Shown in pieces: positions 28,653 through 37,464 of a DNA stretch of 64,000 nucleotides. The position numbers were made by a program, and so were the translations under genes. Below the pieces are notes generated by a model that was given only the letters and a program-made list of their open reading frames with translations, did not search any database and had not been told where the DNA came from. Within the stretch, counting starts at the first letter, position 1. Each line of letters begins with the position of its first letter. Source of the DNA: Roseiarcus sp963730555 (GTDB taxonomy: Bacteria; Pseudomonadota; Alphaproteobacteria; Rhizobiales; Beijerinckiaceae); the NCBI GenBank assembly GCA_963730555.1, contig CAVSSS010000012.1, forward strand, positions 310,001 to 374,000, given 5' to 3'.

Positions 28653-29898
28653 CTCCGTCGGGGCCGGTCGCTTCCACCGTGCGCCCTTGCTTCACGCTGA
28701 AGCTCTTGGCGTTCTCCACGTCGCCGCCGGCGATGCCGGAGGCCTCGCGGCTGACCGTGGCGGCCGCGGCGCTGAGTTTGGTGTCGGCGCCGTTGGCGTC
28801 GAGGACCGGCGCGATCGCCGTGTCGAGAGAAGGCGCTCCAGGCGTTCCGCCAGGCGCAGCGTTTGGCCCAGCAGCAGGCGCAGCCGCTGGCCCAGCGACA
28901 ACGGATGCGCCCGGCGTGGTGGGCTTGCCTTTCGAATCCGTGGCTGATTTGGCCTTGGGATCAATGATCGGCCGGGCCATCTCCGCCGACTTCTCCGGCG
29001 TCACCAGGATGTCGTGCTTCTCGTGGCCATAGCGCGCTTCCGCGTCGGCGAGCGCCTCCGCCCAGCTCTGCCCCTTGCGCCGGCAGGAGCAGGTCGGGTC
29101 GAAGGTTTTCTCAAATTTGCCGGCGTTGGGCAGATTTGCGTAAGGCTCGCCGGTCGGCGACGCGGCCTCCTCGATCGTGCCGCCGAACGGGAACGAATAA
29201 AGCGCCATGTCGGCGTTGGGGCATAGGGCTCTGCAGACGTCCTCGAGGCTGTCGGCCCGGCTGCCGGCGCCGGAATAGGAAACAGGGAAGAAGCTGCCGT
29301 CGCAGGTGCGCACGCATACCGCATAGGAGCCGGCGTGAGCCTGGACAGGCCCCTTCTCGCCTGAAGGGGCCGACTGCCGCTGTTCGTCGCCGCGGTCCTC
29401 GAACCGGGCGTCCGTCTGCGGCTGCCCCTCGGGCTGAGACCCGAGCCTCGCCAGGCCGCCGAACAGAGCTTCGAAGACGTTGCTGGGCCCCGACGGCGCC
29501 CCGCGGCCACATTCGGCGTTGTAGCGCGCGATCAGATCGCCGGCGCCGCCGCCGGAGCGCGCCTGCAGGTCGGCGAGATTGGCCTCCATCCGCGAGATTT
29601 GGGCGTTGACCTCAGCGCATTGCGGGGGCGGCTCCGAGCCGAAAAACAGGAACTTGCGGTTCCCGCAGCCGAGTGAATTGGCGTAACCTCTGGTCCGCCC
29701 AAGCTCGGCCCGCTGGCGTTCAACCGCCGCCTGCGAGCCGCTCGAGCCGCGCCGCGCCGCGATGGCTTGTTGTAGCCGTGCGCACTCGGCGTTCTGCGCT
29801 AACGCAACGTCCGCGCTGAAAGCAACGATCGAAGCCGCGAGCGCAGCCAATGCGCCCACCGACGCCAGAATCTTGCCGTACCCAAACGCGCTTCGCAT
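28615..29898 (-). CDS. Secreted DUF2865 protein
   Basis: A 427-residue protein with a signal peptide (ILASVGALAALAASIVAFSADVALA). An N-terminal helical part has Cys at A-E-C-A-R-L, L-G-C-G and Q-C-A. The central DUF2865 core reads YAVCVRTCDGSFFPVSYSGAG, DVCRALCPNADMALYSFPFGG and FDPTCSCRRKGQSWAEALADAE. A Pro/Ala/Gly-rich tail follows and ends with VEATGPDGVKRLVRIVGPAL. The Cys pattern implies disulfides in the periplasm. The function of DUF2865 is unknown; it is widespread in Rhizobiales. Its tail overlaps the end of gltX on the other strand. Confidence 0.85.
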   Translation of the reverse strand: MRSAFGYGKILASVGALAALAASIVAFSADVALAQNAECARLQQAIAARRGSSGSQAAVERQRAELGRTRGYANSLGCGNRKFLFFGSEPPPQCAEVNAQISRMEANLADLQARSGGGAGDLIARYNAECGRGAPSGPSNVFEALFGGLARLGSQPEGQPQTDARFEDRGDEQRQSAPSGEKGPVQAHAGSYAVCVRTCDGSFFPVSYSGAGSRADSLEDVCRALCPNADMALYSFPFGGTIEEAASPTGEPYANLPNAGKFEKTFDPTCSCRRKGQSWAEALADAEARYGHEKHDILVTPEKSAEMARPIIDPKAKSATDSKGKPTTPGASVVAGPAAAPAAGPNAAPGGTPGAPSLDTAIAPVLDANGADTKLSAAAATVSREASGIAGGDVENAKSFSVKQGRTVEATGPDGVKRLVRIVGPAL

Positions 29899-30123
29899 GC
29901 GTGTGTTTGCGCCTTCATCTGGTCAATCGTCTTCGCGCGCTTTGCGATCCACGATGCCCACGCCGGCTTCGCTGGGCGGGCGCCGTTAGAGACCGACATC
30001 GCGGCGTGAACAAGGCGGCGACCTCAAGGTCGCGCCCGGCGCTTCATACGGGGTTTCTCCGGAACACGCCATAGGGCTCAAGCCAGCCTCGCTTTCGCGC
30101 GATGAATCAAGCATATTAAGGCG

Positions 30124-31710
30124 ATGGGAGAAGCCGACGCGGGTCCCACCAATGCGCCCGAAATCACCGTCAGCGAGCTGGCGAACGCGCTCAAGCGCGC
30201 TATCGAAGACCGGTTCGGCTATGTGCGGGTCCGGGGCGAGATTTCAGGCTATCGTGGCCGCCATTCCTCTGGCCACGCCTATTTTTGCCTGAAAGACGCC
30301 AACGCCCGGCTCGATGCGGTCATTTGGCGCACCACGCTGCAGCGCATCCGGGTCAAGCCCGAGGAGGGGCTCGAAGTCGTCGCAACCGGGCGACTGACCA
30401 CCTTCCCCGGCAAGTCGACCTACCAGATCGTGATCGAATCGCTCGAACTCGCCGGAATCGGCGCGTTGATGGTGCTGCTCGAGGCGCGACGCAGGCAACT
30501 GGCCGAGGAGGGGCTGTTCGACGTCGCCCGCAAGCGCAAGGCGCCGTTCCTGCCGAGAGTGGTGGGCGTGGTGACGTCGCCGACCGGCGCCGTCATTCGC
30601 GACATTCTGCATCGCCTCGCCGACCGCTTTCCCGTTCGGGTGATCGTCTGGCCGGTGCGCGTTCAGGGCGAGACCTCCGCGGCCGAGGTGGTTGCGGCGA
30701 TCGACGGCTTCAATGCGCTCCCGTTGGACGGGGCGGCGCCGCGGCCGGACGTGCTGATCGTCGCGCGCGGCGGCGGCTCGCTCGAAGATCTGATGAGCTT
30801 CAACGACGAGGCCGTGGTGCGCGCGGCCGTCCGCAGCGCGATCCCGCTCATCGCGGCGATCGGCCACGAGACGGACTGGACCCTGATCGATCACGCGGCG
30901 GACCTGCGTGCGCCGACGCCGACCGCCGCCGCCGAATTCGCGGCGCCAGTCCGGGTCGAGCTCCTCGCCGCGATGGCCGATTTGGACGCGCGCCGCCGCG
31001 GCGCGATCCTGCGCTTCTCGCACCGCCTCCGCTCCGACTTGCGCTCGCTCGCTCGCGCGCTGCCGGGGGGCGAGGCGATCATCGCCGGTCCGCGCCAGCG
31101 CCTCGACCGCGCCTCGGAGACGCTCGCGCAGCGCATGCGCGGGGCGATCGACCAGCGCGCGCTGCGCACGGCGGGTCTGGCCCGAAGTCTCGCGCGCCAT
31201 TCGCCGCGCGCCCATCTCGCGGGCTTGCGCGAGCGGCTGAGGGGCTTGAGCGGGCGTTTGACGAGAGCGCGGCCGCTCCTCATCGAACGGCCGCGCCGGT
31301 CGGCGGAGGCCGTGAGCCGGACATTTGTCCGCGAGGCCGCGCTCTTGGCCAGGCGGCGCGGCGAACAGGCGGCGGCGCTCGAGCGCCTCGCGGCCCGCAT
31401 AACGCGCGCCTATGCCGAACGCTTGCAGATGAGGCGCGCGCAGCTCTTCTCAGCTGGGCAGTTGCTCGGCGCGATGAGCTATCGCGGCGTGCTGTCGCGC
31501 GGCTTCGCGCTCGTTCGGGACGAGAGCCAGAAACCTTTGTGGCGCGCGGACGAGGTCAGGCAGGCGCAGCGGCTCGAGATCGAATTCGCCGACGGAAAGA
31601 TCGGCGCAATAGCCGGGGGACGCGTCGGTCCGCCGCTCACTCCGCCCGCCCTGTTGCCGCGGCGACGGACCAAATCGGACAAAGACGACGGGCAGGGGTC
31701 GCTGTTCTGA
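30124..31710 (+). CDS. xseA: Exodeoxyribonuclease VII large subunit
   Basis: A 528-residue subunit of the single-strand DNA exonuclease that works in repair and mismatch correction. The N-terminal OB fold (EITVSELANALKRAIEDRFGYVRVRGEISGY, SGHAYFCLKDANARLDAVIW) is followed by the catalytic domain with TSPTGAVIRDILHRLADRFP, VARGGGSLEDLMSFNDEAVVRA and ISAIGHETDWTL-type motifs (here AAIGHETDWTLIDHAADLRAPTPTAAAE). A long coiled-coil region and a C-terminal YRGVLSRGFALVRD segment complete it. The small subunit XseB is not in the window. Confidence 0.95.
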   Translation: MGEADAGPTNAPEITVSELANALKRAIEDRFGYVRVRGEISGYRGRHSSGHAYFCLKDANARLDAVIWRTTLQRIRVKPEEGLEVVATGRLTTFPGKSTYQIVIESLELAGIGALMVLLEARRRQLAEEGLFDVARKRKAPFLPRVVGVVTSPTGAVIRDILHRLADRFPVRVIVWPVRVQGETSAAEVVAAIDGFNALPLDGAAPRPDVLIVARGGGSLEDLMSFNDEAVVRAAVRSAIPLIAAIGHETDWTLIDHAADLRAPTPTAAAEFAAPVRVELLAAMADLDARRRGAILRFSHRLRSDLRSLARALPGGEAIIAGPRQRLDRASETLAQRMRGAIDQRALRTAGLARSLARHSPRAHLAGLRERLRGLSGRLTRARPLLIERPRRSAEAVSRTFVREAALLARRRGEQAAALERLAARITRAYAERLQMRRAQLFSAGQLLGAMSYRGVLSRGFALVRDESQKPLWRADEVRQAQRLEIEFADGKIGAIAGGRVGPPLTPPALLPRRRTKSDKDDGQGSLF

Positions 31711-31896
31711 CCGGCGCTGGGCGTGGGCGCCGAGCGTGCTTGAAGAGCTCCTGCGTCCGGTCCTGCCGTCCGGCGCGGCGTCTCACGCGCGGTAGCGCGA
31801 CGTTGTAAAGGGCCGTTCACAGCGACAACTTCGGACTGACTATCCGCGGCCTAAATTCCTGTCGTTAGCGCCTGCGAAGAATAGACCTCGCAGCCC

Positions 31897-31921
31897 GGAA
31901 CAAAGACCGAAACATAGCGTT
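31897..31921 (+). promoter_or_regulatory. EcfG (general stress response) promoter of the small secreted protein gene
   Basis: GGAAC at 31897-31901, 16 bases, then CGTT at 31918-31921: an exact match to the alphaproteobacterial EcfG consensus. It lies 33 bases before ATG 31954, so the transcript would start close to 31928. It may also drive the ferritin-like gene 75 bases after the first gene. Confidence 0.75.
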
Positions 31922-31953
31922 GGCGCGGCACGATCCAATCTTAGGAGTATCCG

Positions 31954-32280
31954 ATGAAAGGTTTCTTGATCGCCGCGTTGTCGGCGACGACTATTTCCGC
32001 ACTCGCCGCTGCTACGCCTGCGGCCGCTCAAGCAACGGCCCCGGGCTCGCCGAGAGGCTCCGCTCCGGTGACGATTGAAGGATACGGCCCTTCGTCGGCA
32101 ATCGTCTGCGATCAGGCCGGCACGACCTGCTGGCATTCGGTGGAGCGGTATGACTATCCGCCAAATGCGAACGTGGTGGTTCATCCGTACGACTGGCAGG
32201 CGGACAACGGCGCAAACTTCGCCTGGAGAGAGCACACCGGCCGCGGCTATTGGCAGGGGGATCAGTGGCAGCCGTTCTGA
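31954..32280 (+). CDS. Small secreted protein, stress-regulated
   Basis: A 108-residue protein starting at ATG 31954 behind TAGGAGTA. Signal peptide MKGFLIAALSATTISALAAATPAAAQA, then a compact domain with two Cys (IVCDQAGTTCWHSVERYDYPP) and many aromatic residues (VVVHPYDWQADNGANFAWREHTGRGYWQGDQWQPF). It is not recognised beyond similarity in style to small periplasmic proteins of Rhizobiales. An exact EcfG promoter precedes it, which implies induction in stationary phase, desiccation or osmotic stress. Confidence 0.75.
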   Translation: MKGFLIAALSATTISALAAATPAAAQATAPGSPRGSAPVTIEGYGPSSAIVCDQAGTTCWHSVERYDYPPNANVVVHPYDWQADNGANFAWREHTGRGYWQGDQWQPF

Positions 32281-32354
32281 GCCCCTAAAATCTCGGCGAT
32301 CGCTTTAGGCGAGCCGCAATCCCCCAATTCGAGAATTGTAAGGAGCTAGAACCC

Positions 32355-32859
32355 ATGAGTCTCTTTTCCAAAGACATCGAGTTCGATGAACGATCTGTTC
32401 GTCCATCAGCTGCAGGACATCTATTACGCCGAGAAGCGGATCGTCGGCGCGTTGCCCGACATGATCGCAAAGGCGACATCCCCGGAGCTGAAATCAGCGC
32501 TGGACGCGCATCTCGGACAGACCAAGAACCATGTGAAGCGCGTCGAGCAAGTCTTCCAGATGCATGGAGCCCAGCCACAGCAAGTCGACTGTCCCGCGAT
32601 CGACGGCATCATCGAGGAGGCCGACGAAGTCGGCGGCGAGATTGAGGACAAGAAGGTCTTGGACGCCGCGCTTATCGCCTCCGCGCAAGCGGTCGAGCAT
32701 TACGAGATGACTCGCTACGGAACGTTGATCGCCTGGGCGAGGACGTTGGGCCGCGCTGATTGCGCCCAGGTCCTGCAGCAGAATCTCGCTGAGGAGAAAG
32801 CCGCAGACGAGAAGCTGACGACGATTGCGGAAAATAACGTCAATCGGGCCGCGGCCTGA
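32355..32859 (+). pseudogene. YciE/YciF-type ferritin-like (DUF892) protein, frameshift after codon 10
   Basis: AAGGAG precedes ATG 32355, which encodes MSLFSKDIEF, the usual DUF892 N-terminus. One extra base near 32384 breaks the frame, and the rest, starting MNDLFVHQLQDIYYAEKRIVGAL from 32386, continues to 32859 as an intact 157-residue domain. Helices carry E/H ligands of a ferritin-like four-helix bundle (DIYYAEKRI, HLGQTKNHVKRVEQVF, AVEHYEMTRYG, EEKAADEKL). The internal ATG could still give a nearly complete protein. The family is strongly stress-induced in enteric and alphaproteobacteria, which agrees with the EcfG promoter upstream of the preceding gene. Confidence 0.85.
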
Positions 32860-32901
32860 GAGAACCGAACGAAGCGATAGGAAGCGCTGGCTCGAGTCGG
32901 A

Positions 32902-32935
32902 CGCTGGCGATGGCCAATCCATCGCCAGCGTTTTC
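32902..32935 (+). terminator. Rho-independent terminator after the DUF892 gene
   Basis: Perfect 12-base stem: CGCTGGCGATGG (32902-32913), loop CCAAT, CCATCGCCAGCG (32919-32930), followed by TTTTC. It lies 43 bases after the stop at 32859 and closes the stress-protein transcript. Confidence 0.85.
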
Positions 32936-33246
32936 ACTATGGGCGGGCGCGCAAGAGATTGAGCCATGAGCACCGGCAGAACTGCGCACTGCCGAGTGCG
33001 AGCACGAACTTGCCGGCTACAGGCCGAATAAAGAGCATCGCGAACATGTTATCGGGAAAATGCTTGACCGCGGAATCCGCCTGAGGAAAGTTCGCGTCCG
33101 GGCGCTAGTCACTTCAATCGTTTTAACCAGCGCGTATGCGCGGATTCATTGCGCCCGCGGCTTGTGCTTGATGATCCCACGCGCAATGCGCGCGGCAGAA
33201 GGCCGCGCTCGCTGCGATGCGGAACCATAACGAGGAGGAAAGCGCC
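32936..33246. other. Gene-free interval
   Basis: About 310 bases before the esterase gene with no supported reading frame. Around 33120-33155 the sequence is AT-richer, followed by GCGCGTATGCGCG-like symmetry. It presumably holds the esterase promoter; no clear EcfG or sigma70 site was found. Confidence 0.4.
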
Positions 33247-34293
33247 ATGAAGCTTTTGAGCACTGTTGCCTGCGGAATTTTGCTATCGATTCCAACGGTT
33301 GCGACGGCGACCGATCTCGCTCCGCTCGACGTTCCCGCAAAGGCGCTCCCCGCGCCGACGGCCGACGTCAGCCCCGGAATGCAGGCGTTCGTCGGGGCGC
33401 CGCTCAATCCCAACTGGAACAAGCTGTGGAAGACAGGCGAGGAGGCGCGCGCTTTCGCTGACAAGCAAGCCGCCGACACGGTCAAAACCATTCCCGCCCT
33501 GCTCGCTCGGCAACATGTCAAATCCGAAGCTTCGACGATCGACGGTGTTCACGTTTACATTCTGACCCCGGACGATATTCCGCCGGAGAACAAGGACAAG
33601 GTTCTGATCCACGTTCATGGCGGATGTTACGTGCTGTTCCCCGGAGAGTCGGGCACGCCGGAGGGAATCATCATGGCGGGCGACGGACATTACAAGGTGA
33701 TTTCCGTCGATTATCGCATGCCGCCGGAAGCCTATTTCCCGGCCGCTGTTGATGACGCCGTCACTGTCTACAAAGCTTTGCTCAAGGACACCCCGGCGAA
33801 AAACATCGGCGTCTTCGGCACGTCTGCCGGCGGCGCCTTGACGCTTGAGCTAGTTCTGCGAGCGCGTGAGCAGGGCTTGCCTGCCCCGGGAGCTCTTGCG
33901 TCAGGCACGCCGATGTCGGACGCCACCAAGACCGGCGACAGCTTCTATACGAATGAGAAGGTCGATAACATTCTCGTGTCTCGCGACGGGTTCTGCGATG
34001 CGGCGACGGTCATTTACGCCCACGGACACGACCTCAAGGATCCGCTCATCTCGCCGGTCTACGGGGACATGCATGGGTTCCCGCCGACCATCCTGACCAC
34101 GGGCACTCGCGACCTCTTGCTGAGCAACACGGTTCGCGTGCATCGCAAATTGCGACGCGCGGGGGTCGAGGCCACGCTTCAGGTCTACGAAGGCATGTCG
34201 CACGCGCAATACGAGTTCGACGACACTCTGCCGGAGAGCAAGGAAGCGTTCGGCGAGATCGCGTCGTTCTTCGGCGCGCATCTCGGCAAGTAG
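33247..34293 (+). CDS. Secreted alpha/beta-hydrolase (hormone-sensitive-lipase-type esterase)
   Basis: A 348-residue hydrolase. The start at ATG 33247 is supported by GAGGAGGAAA and a signal peptide (MKLLSTVACGILLSIPTVATA). The oxyanion-hole motif HVHGGCYVLF is the HGGG-type motif with Cys in the last glycine place. The nucleophile elbow is GTSAGG; the acid is probably the Asp in TGTRDLLL; and the His is in GMSHAQYEFD. This is the BD-FAE/HSL family of carboxylesterases, here predicted to be periplasmic or secreted. It is a single gene; the substrate is unknown. Confidence 0.88.
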   Translation: MKLLSTVACGILLSIPTVATATDLAPLDVPAKALPAPTADVSPGMQAFVGAPLNPNWNKLWKTGEEARAFADKQAADTVKTIPALLARQHVKSEASTIDGVHVYILTPDDIPPENKDKVLIHVHGGCYVLFPGESGTPEGIIMAGDGHYKVISVDYRMPPEAYFPAAVDDAVTVYKALLKDTPAKNIGVFGTSAGGALTLELVLRAREQGLPAPGALASGTPMSDATKTGDSFYTNEKVDNILVSRDGFCDAATVIYAHGHDLKDPLISPVYGDMHGFPPTILTTGTRDLLLSNTVRVHRKLRRAGVEATLQVYEGMSHAQYEFDDTLPESKEAFGEIASFFGAHLGK

Positions 34294-34317
34294 CTCGGCG
34301 CAAGCGCGCTTTGCCAG

Positions 34318-35256
34318 CTAAGCTGAAATGCGCGCCGCGACGCGCTGATCGCGGCGCGCGAGGCGCGTAAGAAGGTAGTCGACTTCCGCCTTGGCGGTAG
34401 CGCTAAGACTGCCGCCGGGCTCTCGCTGCGCGTCGGACGCAAGGATGCCGCGCTTCATCATCACATATTTGCGCGTGGCGAGGCCGACGCCCTGCTGCTG
34501 CTCGTAGCGGACGAGCGGCAAATGGGCGTCGAAAAGGTCGTGCGCGTCCTCGCGCCGTCCTTCGTTCATGAGCCGCACCACGTCGATCAGCATTTCCGGG
34601 AAGGCGTAGCCGGTCATTGCGCCATCCGCTCCCCGCTCCATCTCGAAATCGAGAAACAGGCCGCCGTTGCCGGTGAGAATTGGGACGCGGCGCAGCTTGC
34701 CCTCCTTCTCGAAGCGTCGGAGAGCGGAAATCTTCTCAAGGCCCGGCCAGTCCTCGTGCTTCAGCATCACGCAGGACTGATTGTCGGTGATGATCCGCCG
34801 GATGACGTCGGGCGTCATGATGACGCTGAGCGTCAGCGGATAGTCCTGAATGACGAAAGGGATGTCGGATCCGATCGCCTCGACCGCCTGCGCGTAATAA
34901 GTCACGATCTGATCGTCGGTGCGCAGCGACGGTGGCGGGGCGATCATGACGCCGGCTGCCCCCTTGGCCATGGCGGCGTGCGACAAGGCGCGCATCGCCG
35001 CGAATCCGGGCGCCGAGACGCCGACAATGAACGGCAGCTTTGGCGCGCGCGCAACACAGCGGGCTATGAGACCGATCGCCTCGTCGTGATCGAGCTTCGG
35101 CGCTTCGCCCATGATGCCGAGAATGGTGCAACCGTCGGCGCCCGCGCCGACATAATGGTCGATCATGCGGTCGACGCTCGCATTGTCGATCGCGCCATCG
35201 GCGAGGAACGGCGTGGGAGCGATTGGAAAGACGCCTTTGGCGTCGACCGAGAGCAT
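34318..35256 (-). CDS. DapA/NAL-family lyase (dihydrodipicolinate synthase-like aldolase)
   Basis: A 312-residue TIM-barrel class I aldolase. GVFPIAPTPFLADGAID and GADGCTILGIMGEAPKLDHDE are family signatures, the latter in place of the G-T-T-G-E motif. The Schiff-base Lys lies in SCVMLKHEDWPG near residue 165, and the Tyr of QDYPLTLS near residue 138. Departures from true DapA suggest another keto-acid, for example a ketodeoxy-sugar acid or 2,4-dihydroxyhept-2-ene-dioate type substrate. It is divergent from the M24 peptidase gene. Confidence 0.85.
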   Translation of the reverse strand: MLSVDAKGVFPIAPTPFLADGAIDNASVDRMIDHYVGAGADGCTILGIMGEAPKLDHDEAIGLIARCVARAPKLPFIVGVSAPGFAAMRALSHAAMAKGAAGVMIAPPPSLRTDDQIVTYYAQAVEAIGSDIPFVIQDYPLTLSVIMTPDVIRRIITDNQSCVMLKHEDWPGLEKISALRRFEKEGKLRRVPILTGNGGLFLDFEMERGADGAMTGYAFPEMLIDVVRLMNEGRREDAHDLFDAHLPLVRYEQQQGVGLATRKYVMMKRGILASDAQREPGGSLSATAKAEVDYLLTRLARRDQRVAARISA

Positions 35257-35405
35257 GAGAACCCGTCTTGGCTCGAATAGCTAACCACAATCATGAGGGA
35301 CAGCCTACGCCTTTGGCAAGCCAAGGCGAATGGCGACAGCTTGGCTTGTTTGAGTTAGGATGCGGCTGGCGCCTTCGAGCGCGCGAGATCCGCGAGGTGG
35401 AAATC

Positions 35406-36611
35406 ATGACAGAGAGGCCGACCGCACAGTCGTTCGCGAAGGCTGAAGCCGCGCCGTCATTTGACGCCGCGCGCCTTGATGCGCTCCTCGACGAGGCGGG
35501 CATGGACGCCGTCGTGATCTCGTCCAAGCACAACATTCAGTACCTCTTTGGCGGCTACCGGTTCTTCTTTTTCGATCATTTCGACGCGATCGGCGTCAGC
35601 CGCTATTTGCCCATTCTCATTTACGTCAAAGGCCGGCCGGACCAATCGACCTATATCGGGCACGGGATGGAAGCTTACGAGAAGGAGCTCGGCAAGTTCT
35701 GGACTCCGGCCTTGCAGGCGTCGAGCACGAGCCTCAATTCGGCGCGGCTCGCAGCGGATCATCTCGCCAAACTCGCGCCGAATGTGAAGCGCGTCGGCGT
35801 CGAGCGCGCGTTCTTGCCCGCCGACGCGGCGGAGCTCATGGCGCGCGAGCTTCCCGGCGTTGCGTTCGTCGAAGCGCACATGCCGCTCGAACGGTTGCGG
35901 GCGCGCAAGACGAGAGAAGAACTGGATTTGCTGCGCGCAGCCTCCGAGCTCGTGGTCGATTCCATGCTCGCGGTGATCGCCTCGCATGGGCCAGGCGCGA
36001 CGAAAACTGAGCTGGTCGAGGCGCTTCGCCGCGAAGAGGTGAACCGGGGGCTCACGTTCGAATATTGCCTCATCACTGCCGGGACGAGCCTCAATCGCGC
36101 GCCCTCGGACCAAGTGTGGGGAGCGGGCGACATTTTGTCGCTCGATTCCGGCGGGAATTACAAAGGCTATATCGGCGATCTCTGCCGCATGGCGATCCAG
36201 GGCGAACCCGACAGCGAACTGGAAGACCTGCTCGCCGAGGTGGACGAAATCCAGCTTGCGGCGCGCAAGCCGATTCGCTCCGGCGCCAACGGCGAGGAGA
36301 TCTACGCCAGCGCCGGAGAGGTGCTCGGGCGGTCGCCGCGCGCCAACTCGATCGAGTTTGTCGCCCATGGGATGGGCCTCATCAGCCACGAGGCGCCGCG
36401 CCTCACGAGCCACGGGCCAATTCCCTATCCGGCCTACGACGCCGACCGCCCGCTTGAGTCCGGCATGGTCATCTCGATCGAGACGACAATCGCGCATCCG
36501 CGTCGCGGCTTCATCAAATTGGAGGACACGGTCGCCGTCACCGACGCCGGCTGGGAAGCCTTCGGCGATCGCGCGCGCGGGTGGAACCGGGCTGGCGGCG
36601 GCGCTTCGTAG
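35406..36611 (+). CDS. M24-family metallopeptidase (Xaa-Pro aminopeptidase-like)
   Basis: A 401-residue protein starting at ATG 35406 after a GAGGTGGA-like site. The N-terminal creatinase domain includes SSKHNIQYLFGGYRFFF. The C-terminal pita-bread domain has the five metal ligands: Asp in SLDSGGNYKG, Asp in YIGDLCRM, His in VAHGMGL, Glu in SIETTIAHP and Glu in KLEDT. Such enzymes cleave Xaa-Pro bonds or act as creatinase-type hydrolases. Divergence from a DapA-family lyase gene suggests small-molecule catabolism, but this is only inference. Confidence 0.9.
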   Translation: MTERPTAQSFAKAEAAPSFDAARLDALLDEAGMDAVVISSKHNIQYLFGGYRFFFFDHFDAIGVSRYLPILIYVKGRPDQSTYIGHGMEAYEKELGKFWTPALQASSTSLNSARLAADHLAKLAPNVKRVGVERAFLPADAAELMARELPGVAFVEAHMPLERLRARKTREELDLLRAASELVVDSMLAVIASHGPGATKTELVEALRREEVNRGLTFEYCLITAGTSLNRAPSDQVWGAGDILSLDSGGNYKGYIGDLCRMAIQGEPDSELEDLLAEVDEIQLAARKPIRSGANGEEIYASAGEVLGRSPRANSIEFVAHGMGLISHEAPRLTSHGPIPYPAYDADRPLESGMVISIETTIAHPRRGFIKLEDTVAVTDAGWEAFGDRARGWNRAGGGAS

Positions 36612-36622
36612 TTGCCGAGGCG

Positions 36623-37258
36623 TTATTTCTTGTTCGCGGCGGCTTCGTTCTTGAGCTGCTCGATCGCCGGTCCGAGATCTTTCAGGGCGGCGGCGTCCTC
36701 GGCGCTTAATGTTTCCGGCGGCTGGCAGCGTGGATCGGTGTGCTGCACGGCGTGGAACATCGCGCGCGTGAGCGGCAGCGGAACGCAGCCATGATCCTCC
36801 TCGCAGACGAAATCGAACTCCGCCCGCGCCGCCTTGTGGCACTCGGCGCAATTCAGCCCGAGGAAGTTGTTCACTTCGTCGGCGCCGCGGCTCACGATCT
36901 TGGAGCCGTTCTTGTCGGTGTCTAGGGCGAAAAACTCCCAATCGTTGGTTTTCGGGCTGAATCCTTTCTGCTGCTTGATCATGACCTCGTTAGGGATCAG
37001 CTGCAGCACGGTTCCCTCGGGATATTCTCCTTTTCCCACCTGCGCGACCGCGACCGCGCGTTCCAGATTGCCGGAGAGATTGTCGACGAAGAACCCTCTC
37101 ACCGACGTCATCTTCAGAATGCATTTAAACGTGGATTCGTCGACCTTGACTTTGCGTTCGCGCAGTTCGTCAGCCTGGACATAACCGGCGAAAAAAAGGA
37201 TCGCCGCCAAACTCGAAATTTTCACGATCCTGGACAATCGGGTGAATGCGGTCGTCAT
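36623..37258 (-). CDS. Periplasmic CxxCH heme protein (cytochrome P460-like)
   Basis: A 211-residue protein. The ATG at 37258 follows GGAGGGGACG; the frame upstream to 37345 lacks a better start. A signal peptide (IVKISSLAAILFFAGYVQA) and a single C-A-E-C-H c-type heme site (GLNCAECHKAA near residue 147) are present. The preceding YPEGTVLQLIPNEVMI and NDWEFFALDTDKNGSKI, ending in CxxCH, resemble cytochrome P460 and related mono-heme proteins. Three further Cys (VCEEDHGC, RC) follow. It could act in electron transfer or small nitrogen-compound oxidation; the assignment to P460 is tentative. Confidence 0.7.
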   Translation of the reverse strand: MTTAFTRLSRIVKISSLAAILFFAGYVQADELRERKVKVDESTFKCILKMTSVRGFFVDNLSGNLERAVAVAQVGKGEYPEGTVLQLIPNEVMIKQQKGFSPKTNDWEFFALDTDKNGSKIVSRGADEVNNFLGLNCAECHKAARAEFDFVCEEDHGCVPLPLTRAMFHAVQHTDPRCQPPETLSAEDAAALKDLGPAIEQLKNEAAANKK

Positions 37259-37464
37259 CGTCCCCTCCATCGACTGCCTAGCGTCAAGGTCGCCCATTTT
37301 CCGTACGCTGAACGATCCAGCGATTTTTTGCAAAGCGGCCCGCATCGGTCGGCCAATAACCTACCAGGGGCCTGTCCGAGCGGCCAATCTCGGCTCGCCT
37401 CTGACCGATATTCGCCGAAGGTCACCGCTGCGCGCCGATCGGGGCCGCTCAAACAAACTTCGCC

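Noticed and set aside
35457..36941. 494-codon minus-strand frame
   Set aside because: Antisense to the M24 peptidase with all metal ligands; the shadow frame has no recognised domain.
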